DNA of 5,515 nt from an uncultured Eubacteriales bacterium. GTDB lineage: Bacteria; Bacillota; Clostridia; Monoglobales; UMGS1388. Positions 1-5,515 of the stretch are shown here, one piece after another; position 1 is the first letter of the stretch, and each line of letters starts with the position of its first letter. The notes under the pieces are model-generated. The model saw only the letters and a list, made by a program, of their open reading frames with translations. It had not been told where the DNA came from and did no database searches. A program made the translations under genes and the position numbers. The stretch covers positions 1 to 5,515 of the forward strand of contig URVP01000108.1 in assembly GCA_900551345.1 (NCBI GenBank), written 5' to 3'.

Positions 1-1
1 G

Positions 2-1945
2 TTCAACTTTATAAGGGTAGCTTGTGCAGTACCCGATGTATCTGTTTCGGATGTGGAATATAATACTGAAAAAATTATAGATAAAATAAAAGATGCTGCC
101 GGTAAATCAGTGGATTTAACGGTTTTTCCTGAGCTGTGTATTACAGGGTATACCTGTGCTGATTTATTTTTTCAAAAGACTCTTGCTGACGCAGCTGTAC
201 AAGCTGTAAACAAGATTTGCAAAGCAACAGAAAACATAAAAGGCTTGTTTTTAATCGGGGCACCGTTAGTAATTGAAAATCAGTTGTATAACTGTGCCGT
301 GGTAATAGGAGGAGGAAGAGTGCATGCTATCATTCCCAAAACTTTTATTGCCAATTACAATGAGTTTTATGAAAAAAGATGGTTTTCATCAGCTGACGAT
401 TTAACCGTTGACTTAGTTAAAACATCATCACTTGGCTTTAGCGGTGATTACGACATCCCAGTAGGTAATAATCTTGTCATTAATTATAACAACACTGTAT
501 CTTTCTCCGCTGAAATATGTGAAGATTTATGGTCTCCTTTGCCCCCAAGTACCATTACGGGAATTGGCGGAGCAGAAATCATATTCAATTTATCTGCCAG
601 CAATGAACTTATTGAGAAAAGAAAATACAGAAAAGGCATTGTAAACCATCAATCTGCCGGATTGATTTGTGCATATGCATATACTTCTGCGGGTTTTAGC
701 GAATCTACAACTGATTTAATATATTCCGGACATTCTTTAATATCTTTGAACGGTACGGTTGTGTGCGAAAATACAAAACTTATAGATAACGACTATTTAC
801 TTGTATCAGATATAGATTTGGAAAAAATCAGATTTGACAGACAGAAAGTAAAAACCTTTAAAGATACATTGTCAGTTTATCAAATGACGGTTAGAAAAAT
901 TAATATTATTTGTGATGACTGCGTTGGCAGCGACGGAAGCCTAAGCAGAATAAACAAGCTTCCCTTTGTGCCTCAATCAAAAAAAGACCGTATGGAAAGA
1001 TGCATCGGTATTTTTGAGATGCAGGCCGAAGGTCTTAAAAAGCGTCTTACAGTTACCGGCAGTAAACCTGTTATAGGTGTTTCAGGAGGACTTGACTCAA
1101 CACTGGCTTTGCTTGTATGTACAGAAGCAGTAAAAAGGGCAGGCATGTCGGTTTCCGATGTGGTTGGAATTACTCTTCCGTGTTTTGGAACTTCGGACAG
1201 AACATATAATAATGCTCTGATATTAATGAAATCTTTAGGGATAACATCAAAAGAGATAAATATAAAAAATGCGTGCAGCCTGCATTGTGAAGATATTGGA
1301 CACAGCAAGGACAACTTTGATGTAACACATGAAAACATTCAGGCAAGAGAAAGAACGCAGGTCCTTATGGATTATGCCTGCAAAATAGGCGGTTTTGTTG
1401 TCGGCACAGGTGATTTAAGTGAGCTTGCTTTAGGTTGGTGCACTTATAATGCTGACCATATGAGTATGTACGGTGTTAACGCAAGCGTCCCCAAAACGCT
1501 TATCAAATGGATGATTGACAGTATTATTGAGCACGATATTTTCCCTGCCAGCACAGATGTACTGAGAAGTATAATTGACACTCCCATAAGTCCTGAATTG
1601 CTTCCTACCGATAAGGAGGGAAATATAACCCAGGAGACGGAAAGCATAATAGGGCCTTATATATTGCATGATTTCTTTCTATACAACATGCTGCGTTTTG
1701 GTTTTTCACCTAAAAAAATATATTATCTGGCACAAAATGCTTTCAAATCTGATTTCGATAAAGAAACAATTTTGAAATGGATGAAGGTATTTTACAAGCG
1801 ATTTTTCTCACAGCAATTTAAAAGAAGCTGTTTGCCGGACGGAGTAAAAATAGGTAGTATATGCCTTTCTCCAAGAGGCGACTGGCGTATGCCCAGCGAT
1901 GCCAGTGCTAATATATGGCTTAAAGAACTTGATTCAATCGATTAA
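2..1945 (+). CDS. nadE: Glutamine-dependent NAD+ synthetase, 5' end cut by window edge
   Basis: Catalyses the last step of NAD+ synthesis: deamido-NAD+ is adenylylated with ATP and amidated with ammonia released from glutamine; cytosolic. The visible 647 residues show two domains. The N-terminal nitrilase-type glutaminase (about residues 1-280) carries the expected triad: Glu44 in FPELCITGYT, Lys113 in IPKTFIANYNEFYEKR and Cys173 in SAEICEDLW. The C-terminal ATP-pyrophosphatase/synthetase domain (about 330-647) has the P-loop SGGLDS at 361-366 and GTGDLSELALGW near 468-479. The frame is open from base 2 and already reads FNFIRVACAVP, the usual beginning of this family, so the GTG at 53 is an internal valine. 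Base 1 (G) could even be the last base of an ATG; at most a few codons seem missing. Length matches two-domain NadE (about 640-680 aa). No terminator follows; the next promoter begins 7 bases after the stop. Family certain, true start not visible. Confidence 0.96.
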   Translation, partial: FNFIRVACAVPDVSVSDVEYNTEKIIDKIKDAAGKSVDLTVFPELCITGYTCADLFFQKTLADAAVQAVNKICKATENIKGLFLIGAPLVIENQLYNCAVVIGGGRVHAIIPKTFIANYNEFYEKRWFSSADDLTVDLVKTSSLGFSGDYDIPVGNNLVINYNNTVSFSAEICEDLWSPLPPSTITGIGGAEIIFNLSASNELIEKRKYRKGIVNHQSAGLICAYAYTSAGFSESTTDLIYSGHSLISLNGTVVCENTKLIDNDYLLVSDIDLEKIRFDRQKVKTFKDTLSVYQMTVRKINIICDDCVGSDGSLSRINKLPFVPQSKKDRMERCIGIFEMQAEGLKKRLTVTGSKPVIGVSGGLDSTLALLVCTEAVKRAGMSVSDVVGITLPCFGTSDRTYNNALILMKSLGITSKEINIKNACSLHCEDIGHSKDNFDVTHENIQARERTQVLMDYACKIGGFVVGTGDLSELALGWCTYNADHMSMYGVNASVPKTLIKWMIDSIIEHDIFPASTDVLRSIIDTPISPELLPTDKEGNITQETESIIGPYILHDFFLYNMLRFGFSPKKIYYLAQNAFKSDFDKETILKWMKVFYKRFFSQQFKRSCLPDGVKIGSICLSPRGDWRMPSDASANIWLKELDSID

Positions 1946-1952
1946 AAAACAC

Positions 1953-1981
1953 TTGACATTGTTTTTTTGTAGTGATATAAT
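1953..1981 (+). promoter_or_regulatory. Consensus sigma-A promoter for the T-box/paaK unit
   Basis: A perfect -35 box TTGACA (1953-1958) and a perfect -10 box TATAAT (1976-1981) are separated by 17 bases, and TG at 1973-1974 forms an extended -10 element. Transcription should start near 1988-1990, just before the first helix of the T-box leader. A near-ideal promoter is expected where control is exerted afterwards by attenuation rather than by initiation. The -35 box lies only 7 bases past the nadE stop codon. Confidence 0.9.
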
Positions 1982-2075
1982 TTATCAAAAGCCATGACCG
2001 GGAACAAGTAAGCTGCTTTATGCGCATTAAGAGAGCTGCCGTTTGGTGCAAGGCAGATGTAGCGAAGCAGACGAA

Positions 2076-2078
2076 TTC
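2076..2078 (+). promoter_or_regulatory. T-box specifier codon TTC (Phe)
   Basis: TTC directly follows GAA (2073-2075), which faces AGTA (2007-2010) as the conserved loop E motif, and is followed by a purine (A2079) before the TCCCG strand of the lower stem I helix. That is the usual register of a specifier codon. It pairs with the GAA anticodon of tRNA-Phe. The antiterminator bulge TGGT requires discriminator base A, which tRNA-Phe normally has. Shifted readings are GAA (Glu, discriminator usually G, so mismatched) and ATT (Ile), the latter in the wrong register. Confidence 0.83.
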
Positions 2079-2234
2079 ATCCCGAGAGCTGCTATCTGAA
2101 CAATATTAGTTGTATATTAATTAGGAGTCGCCGGTTTGTGCCCGTAACAGCACAAGGGTATTTTTGTTTATTTACCCGATGAGGCAGTCTGCTGTAAGGC
2201 GGCTGTAAATTGAGGTGGTATCGCGGGCTTATAT

Positions 2235-2271
2235 CTCGTCCTCAGATTGTATATCTGAGGACGAGTTTTTT
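2235..2271 (+). terminator. Intrinsic terminator of the T-box leader
   Basis: A perfect 13-bp stem, CTCGTCCTCAGAT (2235-2247) with ATCTGAGGACGAG (2253-2265), closes a 5-base loop and is followed by six T residues (2266-2271). Its left arm contains CGTCCTC, the strand needed for the competing antiterminator helix, so the two structures are mutually exclusive. It probably also stops read-through from nadE, which has no terminator of its own in view. Confidence 0.95.
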
Positions 2272-2322
2272 ATTATAACTTTTGTCTGTTATATATCATA
2301 TTTTTATATTATATGTAATATC

Positions 2323-2328
2323 AGGAGG
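2323..2328 (+). promoter_or_regulatory. Ribosome binding site of paaK-like gene
   Basis: AGGAGG lies 9 bases before the ATG at 2338, a full-consensus Shine-Dalgarno at good spacing. It fixes the start codon. It is outside the terminator hairpin, so control is by transcription attenuation rather than by hiding the ribosome site. Confidence 0.9.
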
Positions 2329-2337
2329 TAAGTATTA

Positions 2338-3645
2338 ATGGAGAATTATTATCAAAAGGAGATTGAAACGGCATCGCCGGAACAAATGCGGGCTTGGCAA
2401 AGTGAGAGGCTTGTTAAGCAAGTGAAATATGTATATGAAAATGTGCCATACTACAGAAATCTTATGGATGAAAAAGGCGTTAAACCTGAAGATGTAAAGG
2501 GAATTGAAGATTTACATAAACTTCCGTTTCTGACCAAAGCAGATTTAAGAGACGCTTATCCTTACGGACTTCTCGCAAGACCTCTAAAAGACTGTGTTAG
2601 AATACAATCAACAAGTGGTACTACCGGAAGAAGAGTAGTTGCTTTTTATACCCAACATGATATTGACTTATGGGAAGATTGCTGTGCCAGAGCTATCGTT
2701 GCAGCAGGCGGGACAAAAGAAGACGTCTGTCAAGTTGCTTACGGATATGGCTTATTTACAGGCGGTCCCGGACTTAACGGCGGCTCTCATAAGGTAGGTT
2801 GCCTTACATTGCCCATGTCATCAGGTAATACTGAAAGACAGTTACAGTTTATGCAGGATTTGGGCGCAACTATTTTATGCTGCACACCTTCATATGCTGC
2901 ATACATCGGTGAAACACTTCACGAAAAAGGTCTTTCAACTGATGATATAAAACTTAAAGCAGGTATTTTCGGTGCTGAACCATGGACAGAAGAAATGCGT
3001 CGTGATATTGAAAAATCTCTGGGTATTAAAGCATACGATATATACGGTCTGACAGAAACAAGCGGTCCCGGAGTTGCTTTTGAATGCAGTGAACAGTCCG
3101 GAATGCATATTAATGAGGATCATTTCATCGCCGAAATTATTGATCCGGATACAGGAGAAGTTCTCCCCGAAGGGTCCAAAGGTGAACTTGTATTTACAAG
3201 TATTACCAAGGAAGCATTTCCGCTTCTTCGTTACAGAACCCGTGATATTTGTGTGCTTTCTCACAAAAAATGCTCATGCGGCAGAACACTGGTAAAAATG
3301 ACCAAACCCATGGGAAGAAGCGATGATATGCTTATAATAAGAGGAGTAAATGTATTCCCCTCTCAGATTGAGACAGTACTGCTTAATGAAGGATATACAC
3401 CAAATTATCAGATTGAGGTTGACAGAGTAAATAATTCTGACACTCTCGACATAAATGTTGAATTGTCACCCGAACAGTTCTCTGATACTGTTAAAGATAT
3501 TATGGCAAAGGAAAAATCTCTTGCAGATGCAATTAAAACAATGTTGGGAATTAATCCTAAAGTACATCTTGTGCCGCCCAAAAGTATACAAAGAAGCGAA
3601 GGTAAGGCCGTTAGAGTTGTAGACAAAAGAAAATTGCATGATTAA
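2338..3645 (+). CDS. paaK: Phenylacetate-CoA ligase family protein (AMP-forming)
   Basis: Expected to activate an aryl acid, probably phenylacetate, with ATP and CoA to the aryl-acyl-CoA through an acyl-adenylate; cytosolic. It is 435 residues, normal for PaaK, which is shorter than most acyl-CoA synthetases. Visible motifs: N-terminal YVYENVPYYR (31-40), typical of PaaK; phosphate loop STSGTTGRR (91-99); FGAEPW (211-216); adenine-site YGLTETSG (236-243); hinge region GRSDDMLIIRGVNVFPSQIE (326-345); C-terminal EGKAVRVVDKR (421-431), whose Lys423 is the likely catalytic lysine. Cys250, His257, Cys312 and Cys314 could form the metal site seen in some relatives (inference). The start is supported by AGGAGG 9 bases upstream. 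The gene stands alone between the T-box leader and a terminator. The Phe-specific T-box implies induction when charged tRNA-Phe runs low, which argues for phenylacetate salvage into Phe rather than breakdown. Indoleacetate or another aryl acid cannot be excluded from sequence. Confidence 0.92.
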   Translation: MENYYQKEIETASPEQMRAWQSERLVKQVKYVYENVPYYRNLMDEKGVKPEDVKGIEDLHKLPFLTKADLRDAYPYGLLARPLKDCVRIQSTSGTTGRRVVAFYTQHDIDLWEDCCARAIVAAGGTKEDVCQVAYGYGLFTGGPGLNGGSHKVGCLTLPMSSGNTERQLQFMQDLGATILCCTPSYAAYIGETLHEKGLSTDDIKLKAGIFGAEPWTEEMRRDIEKSLGIKAYDIYGLTETSGPGVAFECSEQSGMHINEDHFIAEIIDPDTGEVLPEGSKGELVFTSITKEAFPLLRYRTRDICVLSHKKCSCGRTLVKMTKPMGRSDDMLIIRGVNVFPSQIETVLLNEGYTPNYQIEVDRVNNSDTLDINVELSPEQFSDTVKDIMAKEKSLADAIKTMLGINPKVHLVPPKSIQRSEGKAVRVVDKRKLHD

Positions 3646-3650
3646 GCGTC

Positions 3651-3684
3651 AAAAGCTGCGTCACTAAAAAGTGATGCAGCTTTT
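3651..3684. terminator. Bidirectional intrinsic terminator between paaK and mglC
   Basis: A 15-bp stem (one G-U pair), AAAAGCTGCGTCACT (3651-3665) with AGTGATGCAGCTTTT (3670-3684), closes an AAAA loop and is followed by T's to 3686 on the + strand. It starts 5 bases after the paaK stop. Read on the - strand the same hairpin ends in four T's, so it can also end the mgl transcript, as is common between convergent genes. It makes paaK the last gene of its unit. Confidence 0.93.
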
Positions 3685-3699
3685 TTACACGGTACATAA

Positions 3700-3718
3700 T
3701 ACTTAATGATACTTAATG
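3700..3718. repeat. Short tandem duplication TACTTAATG
   Basis: TACTTAATG occurs at 3700-3708 and again at 3710-3718, one base apart, immediately after the mglC stop. It is most likely a small local duplication or chance in AT-rich DNA; no function is apparent. Confidence 0.5.
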
Positions 3719-3719
3719 T

Positions 3720-4733
3720 TTATTTCTTTTCCAAATATTTTCTTACATCAATGGATACTGCAAGGATGATTATAAGACCTTTTATAATATACTGCCAATA
3801 TGGACTTATTCCTATAAAATTAAGCCCATAATTGATGAACTGAAGAATAACCGTTCCTATCAGTACGCCCGGAATTGTTCCTATACCGCCTGAAAAAGAA
3901 ACGCCTCCTACCACACAGGCTGATATGGCGTCAAGTTCATAGTTTATACCCGTGTTACTTGTAGCAGAACCTACACGACCTGCCTCTAAAAAGCCCGCTA
4001 GACCGTATAACAATCCTGAAATTAAGAAAATAATCATTATATTTTTCGCCAGATTGACACCTGAAACCGCAGCAGCTTCCGGGTTATCACCTATGGCAAA
4101 CATATTTTTACCTAAAGTAGTTTTATTCCACATGAACCATATTATAACTGATATTATTATTAAATAAATAATCAAAAACGGGAACTCAAATCCAAATATT
4201 TTAAAATTGCCTGTTACGAAATTTACATAACGATTATCAAGGTTTGCTATTGGTTGTGCACCCAACGGAGGACGGTCAATATAGATACATGAGGCGCCAT
4301 ATGCTATAAGCTGTGTTCCCAGTGTAATGATAAAAGCATGGACTTTAAGTTTTGCAACGCCAAAACCATTTATCAGTCCGAATATTCCACCTACAGCAAC
4401 AGATATAAGAAGGGGCAGAATAAGAGGAAGAGCCGGCAAATCTGCATACATTCTCGATGCATATGTTGTAGACTGAAGAAGGGATGCTGAAATTATAGCA
4501 GCCAATCCCATAACTCTGCCTACCGAAAGGTCTGTTCCCTGCAATACTATCAGACCTGCTACACCAAGGGCAAGTATACCTCTGGTGGAAGCCTGACTTA
4601 GAATATTTGTAATATTTTTTACTGATATAAATGATGGGTCTTTAATAATAACTATTAGTATCATAAGCCCAAGAACGATATACAAAGAATAGTTCAGCAA
4701 TATATCTTTTACTCTGTTTTTTGTACTGTCCAT
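3720..4733 (-). CDS. mglC: Galactose/methyl-galactoside ABC transporter permease
   Basis: Membrane channel subunit of a sugar ABC importer of the Mgl/Rbs/Xyl (CUT2) class, expected to work as a dimer with MglA and a sugar-binding lipoprotein or periplasmic-type MglB. From the ATG at 4733 it is 337 residues, almost exactly the length of E. coli MglC (336), and resembles it throughout: FISVKNITNILSQAS (35-49), LGVAGLIVLQGTDLSVGR (56-73), IFAIGDNPEAAAVSGVN (about 212-227, the EAA-type coupling region), ELDAISACVVGGVSFSGG (266-283), YWQYIIKGLIIILAVS (312-327). Many hydrophobic stretches suggest about 8-10 membrane spans. The start 33 bases further upstream (4766) overlaps mglA and lacks a good ribosome site, whereas AGGAGA sits 9 bases before 4733. 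It follows mglA by 13 bases, so the two are co-transcribed and probably translationally coupled. Resemblance to MglC rather than RbsC or XylH points to galactose or a galactoside; the exact sugar is inferred. Confidence 0.94.
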   Translation of the reverse strand: MDSTKNRVKDILLNYSLYIVLGLMILIVIIKDPSFISVKNITNILSQASTRGILALGVAGLIVLQGTDLSVGRVMGLAAIISASLLQSTTYASRMYADLPALPLILPLLISVAVGGIFGLINGFGVAKLKVHAFIITLGTQLIAYGASCIYIDRPPLGAQPIANLDNRYVNFVTGNFKIFGFEFPFLIIYLIIISVIIWFMWNKTTLGKNMFAIGDNPEAAAVSGVNLAKNIMIIFLISGLLYGLAGFLEAGRVGSATSNTGINYELDAISACVVGGVSFSGGIGTIPGVLIGTVILQFINYGLNFIGISPYWQYIIKGLIIILAVSIDVRKYLEKK

Positions 4734-4742
4734 ATCATTTTG

Positions 4743-4748
4743 TCTCCT
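4743..4748 (-). promoter_or_regulatory. Ribosome binding site of mglC, overlapping the mglA stop
   Basis: On the - strand AGGAGA lies 9 bases before the ATG at 4733. The mglA stop TAG (4749-4747) shares its AG with this site, so ribosomes ending mglA arrive directly on the mglC initiation region. This supports 4733 over the upstream ATGs at 4766 and 4754, which would overlap the end of mglA. Confidence 0.85.
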
Positions 4749-5515
4749 ATACATATTTTGCTGCAAGCGTCATTATATCTTCTTGCGTGAGTGTTCCGTT
4801 ATTATCTCTTATGCCTGCTACCTTTCCGTTGGACATAACAAGAATACGATCTGATATACCCAGAAGCTCAGGCATTTCTGATGAGACTATTATTACGCCT
4901 TTCCCTTTTTCTGCCAATGACAAAATGAGCTGATATATTTCATATTTTGCTCCAACATCAATACCTCTAGTTGGTTCGTCCATAAGCAGTATTTCAGGGT
5001 TTGTAAGAAGCCAGCGTCCTATAATGACCTTTTGCTGATTTCCTCCGGACAGGTTTTTTATTCTGGTTTTTTCATCAGGAGTTTTTACAGACATACTCGA
5101 AATAACCCATTTAGCATCCTCGGACATCTTACGATTGTTTAAAAACCCAAATTTGGAATATCGTTTTATATTCGCTATAACGGAATTAAATCCTATGCTT
5201 TGCCCTGCAAATATACCGGTTGCTCTGCGTTCTTCCGTTATCATTGCAAATCCGTTTTTAATGGCGTTTTTGGGAGAATTGTTCGATATTTTATTTCCGT
5301 GGAGATACATTTCTCCCGCAGATTTATTTCTTATTCCGAAAATCAATTCCTGCAATTCTGTTCGTTTTGAGCCTACCAATCCGGCTATGCCAAGAATCTC
5401 ACCTTTTCTTAATTCAAAAGAAACATCCTGTACTGAGTTTTCCTTTTTTGCGAATAGGTTTTTTACGCTGAAAATTATTTCACCGGGGACATTTTTCTTA
5501 GGCGGAAAACGATTG
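4747..5515 (-). CDS. mglA: Sugar ABC transporter ATP-binding protein MglA, C-terminal half
   Basis: ATPase subunit that powers galactose/methyl-galactoside import with the permease encoded next to it; sits on the cytoplasmic face of the membrane. The frame is open to the right edge (from 5514), giving 255 visible residues of a protein usually about 500 aa, so this is the second ABC domain. Visible elements: domain entry FPPKKNVPGEIIFSVKNL (3-20); the atypical Walker A GIAGLVGSKRT (42-52), characteristic of the second domain in this family; EERR (94-97); signature LSGGNQQKV (155-163); Walker B LLMDEPTRGID (176-186); SSEMPELLG (211-219) and the closing MSNGKVAGI (227-235). A TTG at 5379 falls inside the Walker A-like loop and cannot be the real start. 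The order mglA then mglC, 13 bases apart, is the standard mgl arrangement; mglB would be expected upstream, off the window. Confidence 0.95.
   Translation of the reverse strand, partial: NRFPPKKNVPGEIIFSVKNLFAKKENSVQDVSFELRKGEILGIAGLVGSKRTELQELIFGIRNKSAGEMYLHGNKISNNSPKNAIKNGFAMITEERRATGIFAGQSIGFNSVIANIKRYSKFGFLNNRKMSEDAKWVISSMSVKTPDEKTRIKNLSGGNQQKVIIGRWLLTNPEILLMDEPTRGIDVGAKYEIYQLILSLAEKGKGVIIVSSEMPELLGISDRILVMSNGKVAGIRDNNGTLTQEDIMTLAAKYV

Larger units (their letters stand above)
1988..2271 (+). promoter_or_regulatory. T-box riboswitch (tRNA-Phe responsive) upstream of paaK-like gene
   Basis: This leader RNA senses uncharged tRNA and decides between termination and read-through. Stem I: basal AGC 1990-1992 with GCT 2088-2090; ATGA/GAG kink-turn region; CGGGA 1999-2003 with TCCCG 2080-2084; specifier loop with AGTA 2007-2010 facing GAA 2073-2075; upper helix CTGCTT 2013-2018 with AAGCAG 2065-2070; AGAGA bulge 2030-2034; apical CTGCC 2036-2040 with GGCAG 2052-2056. 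A stem II region follows (TTGTGC 2136-2141 with GCACAA 2150-2155, next to GGG 2156-2158 that can pair with CCC 2141-2143), then a weaker helix at about 2185-2205. The T-box core AGGTGGTATCGCG is at 2213-2225. The antiterminator pairs GAGG 2212-2215 with CCTC 2240-2243 and GCG 2223-2225 with CGT 2237-2239, leaving TGGT 2216-2219 in the bulge to bind the tRNA end ACCA. It fills most of the nadE-paaK gap. The helices were drawn by eye, not by folding software. Confidence 0.95.

Noticed and set aside
53..55. GTG as start codon of nadE
   Set aside because: The frame is open upstream to base 2 and encodes the conserved first strand of the glutaminase domain (FIRVACAVP), so this is an internal valine and the gene begins at or just before the window edge.
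973..1338. Antisense open frame of 121 codons inside nadE
   Set aside because: It lies wholly opposite a well-conserved catalytic domain, shows no recognisable family and looks like a shadow of the real gene. The same applies to the other antisense frames at 1430-1669 and 1444-1647.
1994..2011. Five-codon reading frame in the leader (ATG ACC GGG AAC AAG TAA) as a leader peptide
   Set aside because: It has no ribosome binding site and no run of Phe codons, and the bases are fully explained by the T-box kink-turn and specifier loop.
2156..2177. Hairpin GGGTA (2156-2160) with TACCC (2173-2177) as an independent element
   Set aside because: It falls in the middle domain of the T-box leader and is better read as part of, or an alternative to, the stem II pseudoknot pairing.
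2935..3295. Antisense and +1 open frames inside the paaK-like gene
   Set aside because: They overlap conserved PaaK motifs, have no convincing ribosome site and resemble no known protein.
4721..4933. Plus-strand open frame of 70 codons across the mglA/mglC junction
   Set aside because: It is opposite the conserved C-terminus of MglA and the start of MglC, with no supporting signals.
5377..5379. TTG as start codon of a short 210-residue ABC protein
   Set aside because: It lies inside the Walker A-like loop of MglA, and the same frame continues to the right edge with residues matching the MglA second domain.

Overview
This AT-rich window looks like chromosome from a Firmicute, most likely an anaerobic gut or rumen Clostridia/Oscillospirales-type bacterium. 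The grounds are A/T-ending codons, strong AGGAGG-type ribosome binding sites, a consensus sigma-A promoter, a T-box leader (essentially a Gram-positive regulatory device) and the gene content. No mobile element, CRISPR array, rRNA or tRNA gene was seen. The species cannot be named from the sequence alone.

Layout, left to right: (1) positions 1-1945, + strand: nearly all of a glutamine-dependent NAD+ synthetase (nadE), missing only about one or two codons at the left edge. (2) 1946-2337: a 392-base intergenic region with a perfect promoter (TTGACA, 17 bp, TATAAT), a complete T-box riboswitch whose specifier reads TTC (Phe), its intrinsic terminator, and a ribosome binding site. (3) 2338-3645, + strand: a phenylacetate-CoA ligase family protein (PaaK-like), apparently the only gene of its transcription unit. 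(4) 3651-3684: a strong hairpin terminator between convergent genes. (5) 4733-3720, - strand: mglC, a galactose/methyl-galactoside-type ABC permease, preceded in its operon by (6) the C-terminal half of mglA, the ATPase, which runs off the right edge.

The notable point is the pairing of regulator and enzyme. PaaK homologues are usually described as catabolic, activating phenylacetate for breakdown. Here the gene sits behind a T-box that should read uncharged tRNA-Phe, so it would be switched on by phenylalanine starvation. That fits a biosynthetic or salvage role: phenylacetate is activated to phenylacetyl-CoA, which an indolepyruvate/phenylpyruvate:ferredoxin oxidoreductase (not in this window) reductively carboxylates to phenylpyruvate, and transamination then gives Phe. 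Phenylacetate-dependent Phe synthesis is known in rumen anaerobes and methanogens. The T-box is seen directly; the pathway assignment is inference.

The mglA-mglC pair is an ordinary sugar-import operon transcribed toward paaK. Its promoter, sugar-binding protein gene (mglB expected) and the first half of mglA lie beyond the right edge.
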